Below are positions 41,045-49,275 of a DNA stretch of 64,000 bases, piece after piece. The DNA is from Exiguobacterium chiriqhucha RW-2 (lineage in GTDB: Bacteria; Bacillota; Bacilli; Exiguobacteriales; Exiguobacteriaceae). The stretch spans positions 310,001-374,000 of the forward strand of contig NZ_ATCL01000014.1 of the NCBI RefSeq assembly GCF_000416965.1, read 5' to 3'. The notes below the pieces were generated by a model. The model was not told the origin of the DNA and searched no databases. It worked only from the letters and a program-made list of their open reading frames with translations. Position 1 is the stretch's first letter. Each line of letters opens with the position of its first letter. The translations under genes and the position numbers were made by a program.

Positions 41045-41919
41045 GTGGCCGTTTCCCGTTCATCGAACAGCTCTAAAAATGTTGAGGCGACGTTCGACAG
41101 GCGACTCCCGCTCTTCCAAATCAAATGGACGGAAGACGTGAGGGGGGGATGGAGCGGGACGAACACCAACTCGGTCCCTTGCGTGTTGATGATCCCGTCG
41201 AGGCAGAGCGCGTGGCCGACGCCTTCCCGGACGAGGAGCGAGGCGTTATAGAGCAGGTTATACGTCGCGACGACGTCGGCTTCAGTCAAATCGACGCCGA
41301 GCCGGGCCGACAAATGTCGGTCGACGAGCGATTGCTCCGACAAGATGAGCGGCAAGTCGAGGAGATCCTCGGTCTCGATGGCACTCTTTTGTCCGACTAG
41401 GCTGTCACGACGCGTCAAGATGCCCCAACGGTCGACATGAGGGAGCTCGCGCGAGGCGTACGTGGCCAGGTTGATTGGCTCGATGACGACCCCGAAATCG
41501 AGGATGCCTCGGTCCAGCTTGTCGATCACGTCGTCTCCGTTGCCGCTATACAGGCGTAATTTGACGTCGGGATGAAGCTGTTTCATCTGTCGGAATGTCT
41601 CAATGACCGAGGTGAGCGTCTCCGTCTCGCCACCGCCGATATACAGTTCTCCGCTGACGGGTGTCGCCGTGTTCAAGTTGATCGAGATCTTATCGGCCAG
41701 ACGGATCATCTCTTTGGCGTGTTCGGCCAAATAGTAGCCTCGTTCCGTCAGCGTGACGCCGCCTTGGCTCCGCTCGAACAACGGTCCACCGAGACTGTCC
41801 TCGAGCTGATGGATTTGCCGGGACAGCGCCGGTTGCGACAGCCGTAAATGTTCGGCCGCGCGCGTGATGTTCTTTTCGCTCGCGACGGCGAGGAAGTAGC
41901 GTAGTTGTTGTAGCTCCAT
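41041..41919 (-). CDS. LysR family transcriptional regulator
   Basis: A 292-residue LysR-type regulator. The winged helix at residues 1-60 (L-R-Y-F-L-A-V-A-S-E-K-N-I-T-R-A-A, L-S-Q-P-A-L-S-R-Q-I) is followed by the two-lobed co-inducer domain. The start at 41919 is set by GGAGGA five bases upstream; a longer upstream frame has no such site. It is divergent from an operon of an SDR, an acetyltransferase and a cyclophilin-like lipoprotein, which it most likely controls. The co-inducer is unknown. Confidence 0.88.
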   Translation of the reverse strand: MELQQLRYFLAVASEKNITRAAEHLRLSQPALSRQIHQLEDSLGGPLFERSQGGVTLTERGYYLAEHAKEMIRLADKISINLNTATPVSGELYIGGGETETLTSVIETFRQMKQLHPDVKLRLYSGNGDDVIDKLDRGILDFGVVIEPINLATYASRELPHVDRWGILTRRDSLVGQKSAIETEDLLDLPLILSEQSLVDRHLSARLGVDLTEADVVATYNLLYNASLLVREGVGHALCLDGIINTQGTELVFVPLHPPLTSSVHLIWKSGSRLSNVASTFLELFDERETAT

Positions 41920-41967
41920 GTCATTCCTCCATGCGTTTTCGTTATGGTTCTTAATCAAATAGTAGCA

Positions 41968-41997
41968 TTAGACATGACGCTTGTCCGTTCCTATACT
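41968..41997 (+). promoter_or_regulatory. Promoter of the SDR-acetyltransferase operon
   Basis: TTAGAC (41968-41973), 18-bp spacer, TATACT (41992-41997), in the LysR-SDR divergent region. Confidence 0.55.
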
Positions 41998-42023
41998 GGA
42001 GTCATTCAAAGGAGGAATGGATT

Positions 42024-42755
42024 ATGACCATCAACAAAGTTGTCATCATCATGGGGGCGTCGAGCGGGATCGGCGAAGCGACGGCCCATCTATTGGCCGA
42101 ACGGGGCGCGAAACTCGTGCTCGCCGCCCGTCGTCTCGACCGGTTGGAAGCCATCCAAGCGAAGCATCCCGAGGCTGACATCGTCATCCAGCAAGCCGAT
42201 GTCACGGACTACGCAGCTGTCGAGGCGGTGGTGAAGACGGCACTCGACACGTTCGGGCATGTCGATGTCTTGTTCAACAACGCTGGCATCATGCCGACCG
42301 CGCCACTTGTCGACGGGCGCCGTGACGAGTGGCAGGCCATGCTCGATGTGAACGTGACCGGGGTGTTGAACGGGATTGCCGCCGTGCTTCCAATCATGGA
42401 ACGTCAACAGTCGGGTCATATCATCGCGACGGATTCGGTGGCCGGCCACGTTGTCTATCCGGAGTCGGCCGTCTACTGCGGGACGAAGTTCGCGGTCCGC
42501 GCCATCATGGAAGGCTTGCGCCAAGAACAGCGGGAGAACAACGTCAAATCGACGATCATCTCACCGGGAGCCGTCCAGACCGAACTGTACAACACGATCA
42601 GTGACAAACAAGCCGCCCAGGCGCTCCATGAGGCGCAAACCGAGTGGGGATTGACGAGCGAGGACGTGGCTGAAGCGGTCGTCTACGCCATCGACACACC
42701 GGACCGGGTCTCTGTCAGCAACCTCATCATCCGTCCGACGAAACAACAGGTGTGA
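42024..42755 (+). CDS. Short-chain dehydrogenase/reductase (YdfG-like)
   Basis: A 243-residue classical [11 protein letters not shown] at 10-17, A-A-R-R after strand 2 (basic, so NADPH is preferred), N-N-A-G-I-M-P and the catalytic S-V-A-G-x8-Y-C-G-T-K. It resembles YdfG-type enzymes acting on small hydroxy acids or aldehydes, but the substrate is not determined. AGGAGG precedes the start. Its stop overlaps the acetyltransferase start (TGATG), and the operon is under the divergent LysR regulator. Confidence 0.87.
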   Translation: MTINKVVIIMGASSGIGEATAHLLAERGAKLVLAARRLDRLEAIQAKHPEADIVIQQADVTDYAAVEAVVKTALDTFGHVDVLFNNAGIMPTAPLVDGRRDEWQAMLDVNVTGVLNGIAAVLPIMERQQSGHIIATDSVAGHVVYPESAVYCGTKFAVRAIMEGLRQEQRENNVKSTIISPGAVQTELYNTISDKQAAQALHEAQTEWGLTSEDVAEAVVYAIDTPDRVSVSNLIIRPTKQQV

Positions 42756-43315
42756 TGATGGGTAGCGGATTGAGAGAACGCGTGTCCGGTCGAACGATCG
42801 CTGCGGGCGAAGCCGTCTTTGAAGAGATTCATCACATTCAACGAGCCATCGAGCCGACGCTCATGCGCCTGAATTATCAGTACTTGCCGAAAGACGAGTT
42901 CCAGCGGACGCTCTCGGAGTTGCTCGGGCAAGACGTCGCGGACTCGGTCACGGTGCTACCGCCGTTCTATACCGATTTCGGGAAACACATCACGCTCGGG
43001 ACAGACATCTTCATCAACCGTGGCGTCATGTTCACCGATCTCGGCGGCATCGACATCGAGGACCACGTCTTGATCGGCCCGTTCGCCAAGTTGCTGACGG
43101 TCAATCATCCGACCGACCCGACCGAACGGCGCGGCTTGATCACGAAGCCGATTCGTGTGAAACGTAACGCCTGGATTGGGGCCGGGGCGACGATTTTGCC
43201 GGGTGTCACCATCGGCGAGAACGCCATCGTCGCAGCTGACGCGACGGTGACAAAAGACGTCCCGGACAACGTGACGGTCGCCGGGACACCGGCCCGTATC
43301 GTTCAGACGTCATGA
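42755..43315 (+). CDS. Sugar O-acetyltransferase (maltose/galactoside acetyltransferase family)
   Basis: A 186-residue left-handed beta-helix acetyltransferase. The N-terminal helical part ends in L-P-P-F-Y-T-D-F-G, followed by hexapeptide repeats (I-T-L-G-T-D, V-F-M-like V-M-F-T-D-L-G, I-G-P-F-A-K) and the catalytic His in V-N-H-P. The C-terminus [15 protein letters not shown] and V-A-G-T-P-A is standard. It transfers acetyl from acetyl-CoA to a hydroxyl of a sugar or similar acceptor. Start codons GTG 42752, ATG 42755 and ATG 42758 are adjacent; 42755 overlaps the SDR stop. The next gene overlaps its end by ATGA. Confidence 0.87.
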   Translation: MMGSGLRERVSGRTIAAGEAVFEEIHHIQRAIEPTLMRLNYQYLPKDEFQRTLSELLGQDVADSVTVLPPFYTDFGKHITLGTDIFINRGVMFTDLGGIDIEDHVLIGPFAKLLTVNHPTDPTERRGLITKPIRVKRNAWIGAGATILPGVTIGENAIVAADATVTKDVPDNVTVAGTPARIVQTS

Positions 43316-43743
43316 ACGTCATCCGCCTCGGATTGGTCGCTTCCATGGTGTTTCTCGCTGGGTGTGGGGACGACACGGTGAGGAAGCCGGAGAATCAGGA
43401 AGGAGTGACGTCACAAGTGGAAGAACTAAACGTCTCAATACGTTTCGAAACCAACCTGACAGCCGAAGCGCTCCAAGCCCGTCTGCCACTCACGTTGTCG
43501 ATGCAGGACTTGCATCAGAACGAGAAGTATTTCTATTTCGACGAACCGTTCCCGACGAACCCGGAACGTGTCGGTTCGATTCGGGCCGGGGATGTCATGC
43601 TGTATGGAGATGACTGTCTCGTCTTGTTTTATAAAGACGTCGAGACAAGCTATGCATATACGCGCATCGGTCGGGTCGAGGATTTTGCGACGCTTGAACC
43701 GCTGCTTGGGAGCGGGACGGTCGAGCTGACGTTTCAAAAATGA
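43312..43743 (+). CDS. Lipoprotein with cyclophilin-like fold domain
   Basis: A 143-residue lipoprotein: signal peptide ending in L-A-G-C (Cys about 18), a short linker, then a domain of about 110 residues matching the cyclophilin-like (TM1367-type) family, with [16 protein letters not shown], a G-D-V-M-L-Y-G motif, C-L-V-L-F-Y-K and S-Y-A-Y-T-R-I-G. Family members lack proven isomerase activity; the pocket may bind a small ligand. Most relatives are cytosolic, so the lipid anchor is notable. It ends the LysR-controlled operon, overlapping the acetyltransferase by ATGA. Confidence 0.75.
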   Translation: MNVIRLGLVASMVFLAGCGDDTVRKPENQEGVTSQVEELNVSIRFETNLTAEALQARLPLTLSMQDLHQNEKYFYFDEPFPTNPERVGSIRAGDVMLYGDDCLVLFYKDVETSYAYTRIGRVEDFATLEPLLGSGTVELTFQK

Positions 43744-43751
43744 TAAAAGAT

Positions 43752-43765
43752 TGTGACCGCTTTCA
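43752..43765 (+). promoter_or_regulatory. cre-like site upstream of cdd
   Basis: TGTGACCGCTTTCA, 13 of 14 bases of the cre consensus, ten bases before the -35 of cdd. Confidence 0.5.
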
Positions 43766-43773
43766 AAATTTCA

Positions 43774-43803
43774 TTGACTTCTCTATCGCATGAGGTGTAT
43801 GCT
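43774..43803 (+). promoter_or_regulatory. Promoter of cdd
   Basis: TTGACT (43774-43779), 18-bp spacer, TATGCT (43798-43803). Confidence 0.65.
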
Positions 43804-43876
43804 AAAAATCCTGCCCAAAAAAGAGAGGCCGGGAACTGGCATCAGTTCATTTCGAGTCAGAGAGGACAATGATCCC

Positions 43877-44275
43877 ATGAACCAACAACAATTAGTCGAG
43901 CGTGCCCGCCAAGTGAAAGAGAACGCCTACTCGCCGTATTCGAACTTCCGCGTCGGAGCAGCGCTTCTCATGAAGGACGGTACGGTCATCGACGGTGTCA
44001 ACGTCGAGAACGTCTCGTTCGGTGCGACGAACTGTGCCGAGCGTACGGCCATCTTCACAGCGGTCGCGCAAGGTTATAAAAAAGGTGACTTCGAAGCCGT
44101 CGCGGTGTCAGGCGACACGGTCGACTTCTTGCCGCCATGCAGTATCTGCCGCCAAGTGCTCGTCGAGTTCGGCGACCCGGACTTCAAAGTGTTGCTCACG
44201 AACGGCAACGCCGACGTGAAAGAAGTGACGCTTGAAGAGCTCGTCCCGCTCGCGTTCACAGAACTCGAGATGTGA
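43877..44275 (+). CDS. cdd: Cytidine deaminase
   Basis: A 132-residue homotetrameric-type cytidine deaminase. Zinc and catalytic residues are in N-C-A-E-R (Cys and Glu) and P-C-S-I-C-R-Q (two Cys); Y-S-P-Y-S-N-F-x-V-G-A-A and the N-V-E-N substrate motif are present. It deaminates cytidine and deoxycytidine to uridine and deoxyuridine in pyrimidine salvage. The ATG at 43877 matches the family start; GAGAGG is about 11 bases upstream. It is monocistronic, with a promoter at 43774 and a perfect terminator at 44279-44309. Confidence 0.95.
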   Translation: MNQQQLVERARQVKENAYSPYSNFRVGAALLMKDGTVIDGVNVENVSFGATNCAERTAIFTAVAQGYKKGDFEAVAVSGDTVDFLPPCSICRQVLVEFGDPDFKVLLTNGNADVKEVTLEELVPLAFTELEM

Positions 44276-44278
44276 TAC

Positions 44279-44309
44279 AAAATGCTGAGCCCGCGGGCTC
44301 AGCATTTTT
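44279..44309. terminator. Bidirectional terminator between cdd and the deacetylase
   Basis: Stem AAATGCTGAGCCC / GGGCTCAGCATTT with A-run and T-run on both sides. It resembles the hairpin at 46302-46330 after the paralogous deacetylase. Confidence 0.88.
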
Positions 44310-44311
44310 GT

Positions 44312-45040
44312 TTACCGATGTGGTTTCCATTTATTGAAGAAGTTGTGCGGATTTTTAAGGCCTTGTAGCGTTCTGAACGCATAGCCACGTTTTTTCGCTT
44401 TCGCGTTGCGGATGATGTAGTCGAGCGCGGTCGGAGTGATGGAGTGGTCGTGGGTCAAGATGATTGAGGCGATTCTCGCTTTGTAGTTCGCATCGAGCCG
44501 AGCAAACACTTGGTTTTGGACGCGGCGGTTGTCCGTCTTATACCGATAGTCGAGACTGTCGATATTCCAGTCCCACATTTGAAATCCTGCTTTCGTCATC
44601 GCACGCCGATGCGCCAGCGTCATGTACGGGTCGCTGCCGTAGGGTGTGCGGACGATGTTTGATTTGACACCTGTCACTTGGAAGACGCGCCTTTGGACGT
44701 CCTGCATCTCGCGCACGGCCGTCGTCGGTGTCCGGTAAAATTTATGCCGGTCGTGCGTCATCCCGTGAAGCGCGATGAGGTGACCTTCTGCGACGATTCG
44801 TCTGAGCATTTTCTCATTGCCTTTGATGTTGTTGCCAAGAATGAAAAACGTGGCTTTGACCTTATGTTTCTTCAGCACATCGAGCAATGCGCCGGTTTGA
44901 CGGTGCGGCCCGTCGTCGAACGTCAAATAGATGAGGCTGCGGTCGTTGTACGCTCTCGGTGTCGCTGCCTCGGTGTGCGATAAGGGGCTGATCAGCAGAA
45001 TGGCCAATACGAACAAAATCAAACGTTTTCTCATCAACAT
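44312..45040 (-). CDS. Polysaccharide deacetylase, copy 1 (catalytic motifs intact)
   Basis: A 242-residue secreted NodB-fold (CE4) deacetylase. A signal peptide of about 25 residues (L-I-L-F-V-L-A-I-L-L-I-S-P-L-S) ends near T-E-A-A. Motif 1 is T-F-D-D-G-P, motif 2 H-G-M-T-H, motif 3 R-T-P-Y-G, motif 4 W-D-W-N-I-D-S and motif 5 I-L-T-H-D-H: all catalytic and metal positions are present. It probably deacetylates peptidoglycan or another GlcNAc polymer. AGGAAGG six bases before 45040 sets the start. A close paralogue with altered motifs lies at 46339, beyond an M23 peptidase. Confidence 0.87.
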   Translation of the reverse strand: MLMRKRLILFVLAILLISPLSHTEAATPRAYNDRSLIYLTFDDGPHRQTGALLDVLKKHKVKATFFILGNNIKGNEKMLRRIVAEGHLIALHGMTHDRHKFYRTPTTAVREMQDVQRRVFQVTGVKSNIVRTPYGSDPYMTLAHRRAMTKAGFQMWDWNIDSLDYRYKTDNRRVQNQVFARLDANYKARIASIILTHDHSITPTALDYIIRNAKAKKRGYAFRTLQGLKNPHNFFNKWKPHR

Positions 45041-45296
45041 ACACACCTTCCTGATGTAGAGCGGTGGTGTTAGACGGTGCCGGCATGATTGACGTTAGTC
45101 TTTACCCGATTCAAGTTCACGACACTACACGTGTGGACGACAAATACTGGGTTTCTCCCGAAACGTTGAGGTATATCAGGAGATGATCCCAATCGAAATG
45201 AATAACGTGCAGGGCGTTAGCTTTTTAGTCATCACGTCTAGTCATTCAACATGCTCCCGCATCGCTGGATGTGGGAGCATTTTTTGTCGTCAGCGA
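45041..45296. other. Intergenic region with a short plus-strand frame and orphan terminator
   Basis: Between two minus-strand genes. On the plus strand a 33-codon frame (45085-45186) reads like protein, ending D-D-K-Y-W-V-S-P-E-T-L-R-Y-I-R-R, and a strong plus-strand terminator follows at 45251-45285. No convincing promoter or ribosome site was found. It may be a gene remnant or a small transcript. Confidence 0.3.
45251..45285 (+). terminator. Plus-strand terminator without an obvious upstream gene
   Basis: Stem ATGCTCCCGCAT / ATGTGGGAGCAT and T-run on the plus strand only; both flanking genes are on the minus strand. Confidence 0.72.
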
Positions 45297-46235
45297 TCAC
45301 TTCCAAAAATTAAACAAGAGTCTGGGAACGGCGAGCGCGAGTTCGAATAAAAAGTCAGCGGCTAAGTCCGTGCGATCCAACGAGTTGGATTGTTTCGGTC
45401 TGACGATTTGACCACGAACCGGATTCTTTCTTCCTTTTAGACGAATCCGAAGTGAGGTGGCGGATGCCAGGTCGGGACTGTCCATCACTTGGAAGTGAAG
45501 GTGCGGTTCAGACGAATTACCCGAGTTGCCACAACGACCAATCAATTGGCGTGTCTTGACATGGTCCCCGACGTTGACGGCGATTGAGCCATCCTCGAGG
45601 TGAGCGAGGAGACTATACTCCCCGCCGGCGTGCTCCAAGATGACGTGATTGCCGAAAGGGCGACTCGAATCTGGAACGTCCGGTACATCATCGACAACCA
45701 CCACAACCGTCCCATCCAACGGTGTGATGACGCGTTCCCCGAACGCATAAAACGAGTGGTTCCCGGACTTTGTCTTGTTGTATGACCAGTTGTTGTTCAC
45801 TTTAATGAAATCGTAGGCGTATCGTTGCGCGCGTTCCGGATAATGCCGATTTTCACCAGGATGTGTACCGCCTGATACGACGAGCCAGTCATCCGTGAAC
45901 GGAAGGTGGTATGTATGTTTCGTGAAGCGACGGTCGCCCCTCGAATCGGGTTGATGTGGCGTCATGAGTAGTTCCTCGATGAGGTCGTCCTGATTGAACG
46001 TGACACTAAGCACGCGTTCCTTCCGGTCATCTATCCAGACGAGACGACGGCTTCCGTTCAATTTCATGTCATTTACCACCCGATAGCGGCGAACGCCTTC
46101 ATTGAATGAGATGGCGAGCCGGTAGAACGCGTCGAGCGAGGTCTGTTGTTTGAATGAGTCGGTCGTCTGGCTATAGATTGAATCGAATTGACCATCGCGA
46201 AATGATTTTGGAAACGTTCGGACGTCGAGTTGCAT
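45297..46235 (-). CDS. M23 family metallopeptidase with N-terminal DUF3887-like domain
   Basis: A 312-residue protein. Residues 1-90 look like a DUF3887/NTF2-like domain (S-I-Y-S-Q-T-T-D-S-F-K, F-N-E-G-V-R-R-Y). The M23 LytM domain follows, with the first zinc ligands in N-R-H-Y-P-x4-Q-R-Y-A-Y-D-F and the catalytic H-x-H in E-P-H-L-H-F-Q. No signal peptide is seen at the start set by AAAGGTGG before 46235, although the domain normally acts on cell-wall peptides, so export by another route or an unusual start is needed. It lies between two deacetylase paralogues, all on the minus strand, as a cell-wall remodelling group. Confidence 0.85.
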   Translation of the reverse strand: MQLDVRTFPKSFRDGQFDSIYSQTTDSFKQQTSLDAFYRLAISFNEGVRRYRVVNDMKLNGSRRLVWIDDRKERVLSVTFNQDDLIEELLMTPHQPDSRGDRRFTKHTYHLPFTDDWLVVSGGTHPGENRHYPERAQRYAYDFIKVNNNWSYNKTKSGNHSFYAFGERVITPLDGTVVVVVDDVPDVPDSSRPFGNHVILEHAGGEYSLLAHLEDGSIAVNVGDHVKTRQLIGRCGNSGNSSEPHLHFQVMDSPDLASATSLRIRLKGRKNPVRGQIVRPKQSNSLDRTDLAADFLFELALAVPRLLFNFWK

Positions 46236-46301
46236 GTGGGTTCCACCTTTGCTGGTTGTTCCTATTGTATACGGCGTCAAGAATATAAAGTTTCGAGCAA
46301 A

Positions 46302-46330
46302 CAAAAAGCTGAGCCCACGTGGACTCAGCA
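46302..46330 (-). terminator. Terminator of deacetylase copy 2
   Basis: Stem GCTGAG / CTCAGC around CCACGTGG, with AAAAA on its left serving as U-run for the minus strand. Similar in sequence to the hairpin after copy 1. Confidence 0.72.
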
Positions 46331-46338
46331 TTTGTCAT

Positions 46339-47055
46339 TCATTCATTCGGTTCCCACGGATTGAAAAAGTTGTACGGGGGATGTACCCCTTCTAACGTCC
46401 GGAACTCATAATTGCGTTCTTTCGCATAGCGGATAATCGTATCGAGCGCTTTCGGTGTCATCGAGTGATCGTGCGCCAGGATGATGGAAGCAATATTCAT
46501 CTCGTAATTCGCCTCGAGCCGATTGAACACACGCTGCTCGATCGGGTCGTTGTCTTTCTTATAAATATGATCGAGACTGCCTACGTTCCAGTCCCAAATC
46601 TCAAAACCGGCCTCGTCCATCGCTTGCCAGTGCGCAGGCGTCATGCCTGCGTCACTACCGTAAATCGTACGAGCCATATTCGTATGAATGCCTGTCACTT
46701 CATAAATGAGACGTTGCACGTCTTTCATTTGACGCACGGCCGTTATTGGTGACGCATAAAACTCCTCGCGCACGTGGGTCATCCCGTGCAAGGCGATGAG
46801 ATGGCCTTCGGCGACGATGCGTCGGATGAGGTGCTCATTTCCCTTGATATTTTTCCCAAGGATGAAAAATGTCGCTTTGACCCGATGTTTCTTCAAGACG
46901 TCAAGCAGCGCTCCCGTCTTCCGATTCGGCCCGTCATCGAGCGTCAAATAGATGAGGCTGCGGTCGTTATAAGCTTTCGGTTTCGGAATCGCTGCCTGTG
47001 ACAGGGAGTTGATCAACAAAAAAATCGACATGAGCAAAATGACACGTTTCATCAT
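46339..47055 (-). CDS. Polysaccharide deacetylase paralogue, copy 2 (altered catalytic motifs)
   Basis: A 238-residue NodB-fold protein with signal peptide (V-I-L-L-M-S-I-F-L-L-I-N-S-L-S), highly similar to copy 1. Motif 1 T-L-D-D-G-P and motif 2 H-G-M-T-H are kept, but motif 3 is R-T-I-Y-G (Pro lost) and motif 4 is W-D-W-N-V-G-S, where copy 1 and active enzymes have Asp in place of Gly. Motif 5 is I-L-A-H-D-H. Metal binding may persist while activity or specificity is changed. The start at 47055 is the first of two adjacent ATGs, with GAGGGAG about ten bases upstream. Confidence 0.82.
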   Translation of the reverse strand: MMKRVILLMSIFLLINSLSQAAIPKPKAYNDRSLIYLTLDDGPNRKTGALLDVLKKHRVKATFFILGKNIKGNEHLIRRIVAEGHLIALHGMTHVREEFYASPITAVRQMKDVQRLIYEVTGIHTNMARTIYGSDAGMTPAHWQAMDEAGFEIWDWNVGSLDHIYKKDNDPIEQRVFNRLEANYEMNIASIILAHDHSMTPKALDTIIRYAKERNYEFRTLEGVHPPYNFFNPWEPNE

Positions 47056-47143
47056 CCAAACAAAACTCCCTCTAGGCAAAAAACGGGTGACGTGGTATCG
47101 GTATGAAGCTTAGAATACCATAACAAGAAGGCAAAAATGAAGC

Positions 47144-47177
47144 TAAAAACGGCCCTGACGTGAAAGGTCAGGGCCGT
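47144..47177 (-). terminator. Terminator of the MBL-fold hydrolase
   Basis: Stem ACGGCCCTGAC / GTCAGGGCCGT with AAAAA on the left, a U-run for the minus strand. Confidence 0.85.
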
Positions 47178-47184
47178 CGTTTCG

Positions 47185-47943
47185 TTAGCGTGAAATCGTC
47201 TCGCCGTCTTCAGGAACGATGAGGCGATCGGCGAAGCCGTGTGATGCCGCATAGGCACGTAAGTCAGGACGCGATAGTTTCCAATGGTTGACCGCTTCCA
47301 TATGGACCGCGATAATCGTCGCCGACGGGGCAGCCTCGTGAACATGGCGGACGTCCTCTTCGTTCATGACGAGCGACCCGCCTTCGACGAATTGGTTGTC
47401 CCCGGCGTTGACGACGATGACTGCTGGTTGATGCGCTTGAATCGTCTTGGCGACTTCGTCATACCAGACCGTGTCCCCGGCGACATAGAGCGTCTGTTCC
47501 GTAGGGTGGGTGAAGACGACACCGCACACGAGACCGGCCATTTCTAAAATCGGACCGCGACCGTGCTCCCCAGCTGTCTTCGTGAGGTTGATTCCTTCGA
47601 ATGCTGTCGTGTCGCTCAACACGGTCACGTTCGTGAAGCCGTCGCCTTCGATGACAGTCAAATCATCCTCGTTTTGAACGAACAGCGGGATCGCTTTCGG
47701 CAGAACTTGTTTCGCGACCTCGTCGTAGTGGTCGAGATGCAGATGGGTCAAGATGACGGCATCGATGCCTGTCAGAATGTCGTCAATCGCGATTGGCAGG
47801 TCGGCCAATGGATTAGCGTCTTGCCGTTCCGAGTTCGGGAACGGGGGATAGGCGCCCTTCTCCCCGAGGAACGGGTCGATGAGGAACGTCTTTCCGGCGT
47901 ATTCAACGCGGAGTGTGGCATTACGGATCAGTTGCACGTGCAT
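47185..47943 (-). CDS. Metallo-beta-lactamase fold metal-dependent hydrolase
   Basis: A 252-residue MBL-fold protein. The metal-binding motif H-L-H-L-D-H is at about residues 72-77, with further ligands in A-G-E-H-G, V-A-G-D-T-V-W and a late V-H-M-E-A. It belongs to the UlaG/UPF0173-like group of cytosolic hydrolases acting on small phosphate or lactone substrates; no specific substrate can be assigned. AAAGGAGAG precedes the ATG at 47943. It is a single gene divergent from an Lrp-type regulator, which may control it. Confidence 0.85.
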   Translation of the reverse strand: MHVQLIRNATLRVEYAGKTFLIDPFLGEKGAYPPFPNSERQDANPLADLPIAIDDILTGIDAVILTHLHLDHYDEVAKQVLPKAIPLFVQNEDDLTVIEGDGFTNVTVLSDTTAFEGINLTKTAGEHGRGPILEMAGLVCGVVFTHPTEQTLYVAGDTVWYDEVAKTIQAHQPAVIVVNAGDNQFVEGGSLVMNEEDVRHVHEAAPSATIIAVHMEAVNHWKLSRPDLRAYAASHGFADRLIVPEDGETISR

Positions 47944-48061
47944 AGAAAAATCTCTCCTTTTAGCTATAATGTATGTACAGTTTAACAAGCAGCCGTCGTT
48001 TCATACATAACACGAATCAAGTGTTTGGACGGATTGGCTTGAATCGTGAAAGGAGTCACCC

Positions 48062-48469
48062 ATGCTCGATCCAACTGACCGCCTCATCATCGAGGCGCTA
48101 CAGGCGAACAGCCGGATAACGATGAAAGAACTCGGGGCACACGTGCACTTGACCGGGCAGGCGACGGCGACGCGCGTCAAGAAGCTCGAAGACCTCGGCA
48201 TCATCGAAGGGTATACGATTCGCGTGAACGAGGACAAGCTCGGGTTACCGGTCCACGCGATGATCACTATCTTTACGTCGAGCACGTTTCACGACCCGTA
48301 TCTCCTATTCCTCGAGGAGCACCGGCCGTACGTCCGCAATAACTACAAGGTGAGCGGGGACGGCTGCTACGTCTTAGAGTGCCGATTCCCGTCGAACCAA
48401 GAGTTGAACGCCTTTTTGGACGGGCTCAGCAAGTACGTCAATTATAAGTTGTCGATCGTCATTAACTGA
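48062..48469 (+). CDS. Lrp/AsnC family transcriptional regulator
   Basis: A 135-residue Lrp/AsnC protein, at the short end of the family. The N-terminal helix-turn-helix (L-D-P-T-D-R-L-I-I-E-A-L, S-R-I-T-M-K-E-L-G, T-A-T-R-V-K-K-L-E-D-L-G-I-I) is complete; the C-terminal RAM-type ligand domain includes S-G-D-G-C-Y-V-L-E-C. AAAGGAG precedes the start. It is divergent from the MBL-fold hydrolase with about 118 bp between, and ends at a perfect hairpin terminator. The effector is unknown. Confidence 0.87.
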   Translation: MLDPTDRLIIEALQANSRITMKELGAHVHLTGQATATRVKKLEDLGIIEGYTIRVNEDKLGLPVHAMITIFTSSTFHDPYLLFLEEHRPYVRNNYKVSGDGCYVLECRFPSNQELNAFLDGLSKYVNYKLSIVIN

Positions 48470-48471
48470 CG

Positions 48472-48510
48472 AAGGACCTGTGAATCGCTGTGATTCACAG
48501 GTCCTTTTTA
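48472..48510. terminator. Bidirectional terminator
   Basis: Stem AAGGACCTGTGAATC / GATTCACAGGTCCTT with T-run, between the convergent Lrp and GntR genes. Confidence 0.88.
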
Positions 48511-49227
48511 ATGTCTTCGTCCGGCGCGGATGATGAAGCGGTATTCTTCACTCTTGAAATACGTTTCTGTGAACTCAAACCGACTGCCATCCATAAGAAA
48601 CGAATAGAGTTCGACTTTGAGTACGGGCGTTCGTTCACTCACTCCGAGCATCTCGGCAATCTCTTTTGTCGGGAGCACCGGGATGAACTCTTGGACGCTG
48701 TCCGCAATCTTGAACTGTTTGACGTCTTCGATATAGGCGTACTTCGATTGCGACATCACTTCGTACGTCAAGTCGGGGAACAGCTTTAGCGGCAAGTATG
48801 TGTCCTCGACGATGAGCGGTTCGCCGTCTGCGAATCGTTGGCGCCTCACGTAGAAGACGAGCTCGCCATCTTCGAGTTCGAGTGCCTCTCGCACTTTCTC
48901 ACTCGGTGGCTGCAACGTGAAGGTGAGTACTTTGTTCGTCACTTCTTTCCCTTCTCGTTTCATGTCTTCCGTGAAGCTTTTTAATTCGTACATGTTGTGT
49001 TCAATCTTTTCGGACTGGACGTATGTGCCGCTACCCTGTCGTTTCCATAAGAGACCTTCCTCTTGGAGCAATTTGACCGCCTGCCGGACAGTCACTCGAC
49101 TGACGCTGAACTCTTCGACGAGTTGAGCCTCGGTCGGGATCGCCTCACCGGGCGCCCACGTGCCGGACTCGATAAACGTGCGCATTTTGTGGGCGACTTG
49201 TTGGTAGAGCGGTGATTTTGCTTTCAT
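48508..49227 (-). CDS. GntR/HutC family regulator with UTRA domain
   Basis: A 239-residue HutC-subfamily regulator: a GntR winged helix at 1-70 (I-P-T-E-A-Q-L-V-E-E-F-S-V-S-R-V-T-V-R-Q-A) and a UTRA ligand domain at 90-235. UTRA proteins of this kind (TreR, YvoA) respond to sugar phosphates. It is divergent from the 6-phospho-alpha-glucosidase and PTS genes and is the natural candidate repressor of that operon, with a phosphorylated alpha-glucoside as effector (inference). A direct repeat ATATGTATT at 49315 and 49347, 32 bp apart, lies in the shared region. Confidence 0.87.
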   Translation of the reverse strand: MKAKSPLYQQVAHKMRTFIESGTWAPGEAIPTEAQLVEEFSVSRVTVRQAVKLLQEEGLLWKRQGSGTYVQSEKIEHNMYELKSFTEDMKREGKEVTNKVLTFTLQPPSEKVREALELEDGELVFYVRRQRFADGEPLIVEDTYLPLKLFPDLTYEVMSQSKYAYIEDVKQFKIADSVQEFIPVLPTKEIAEMLGVSERTPVLKVELYSFLMDGSRFEFTETYFKSEEYRFIIRAGRRH

Positions 49228-49275
49228 GACTGACCCTCCGATTTCGACCTGAATTCATACTTCTAGTATACACAA

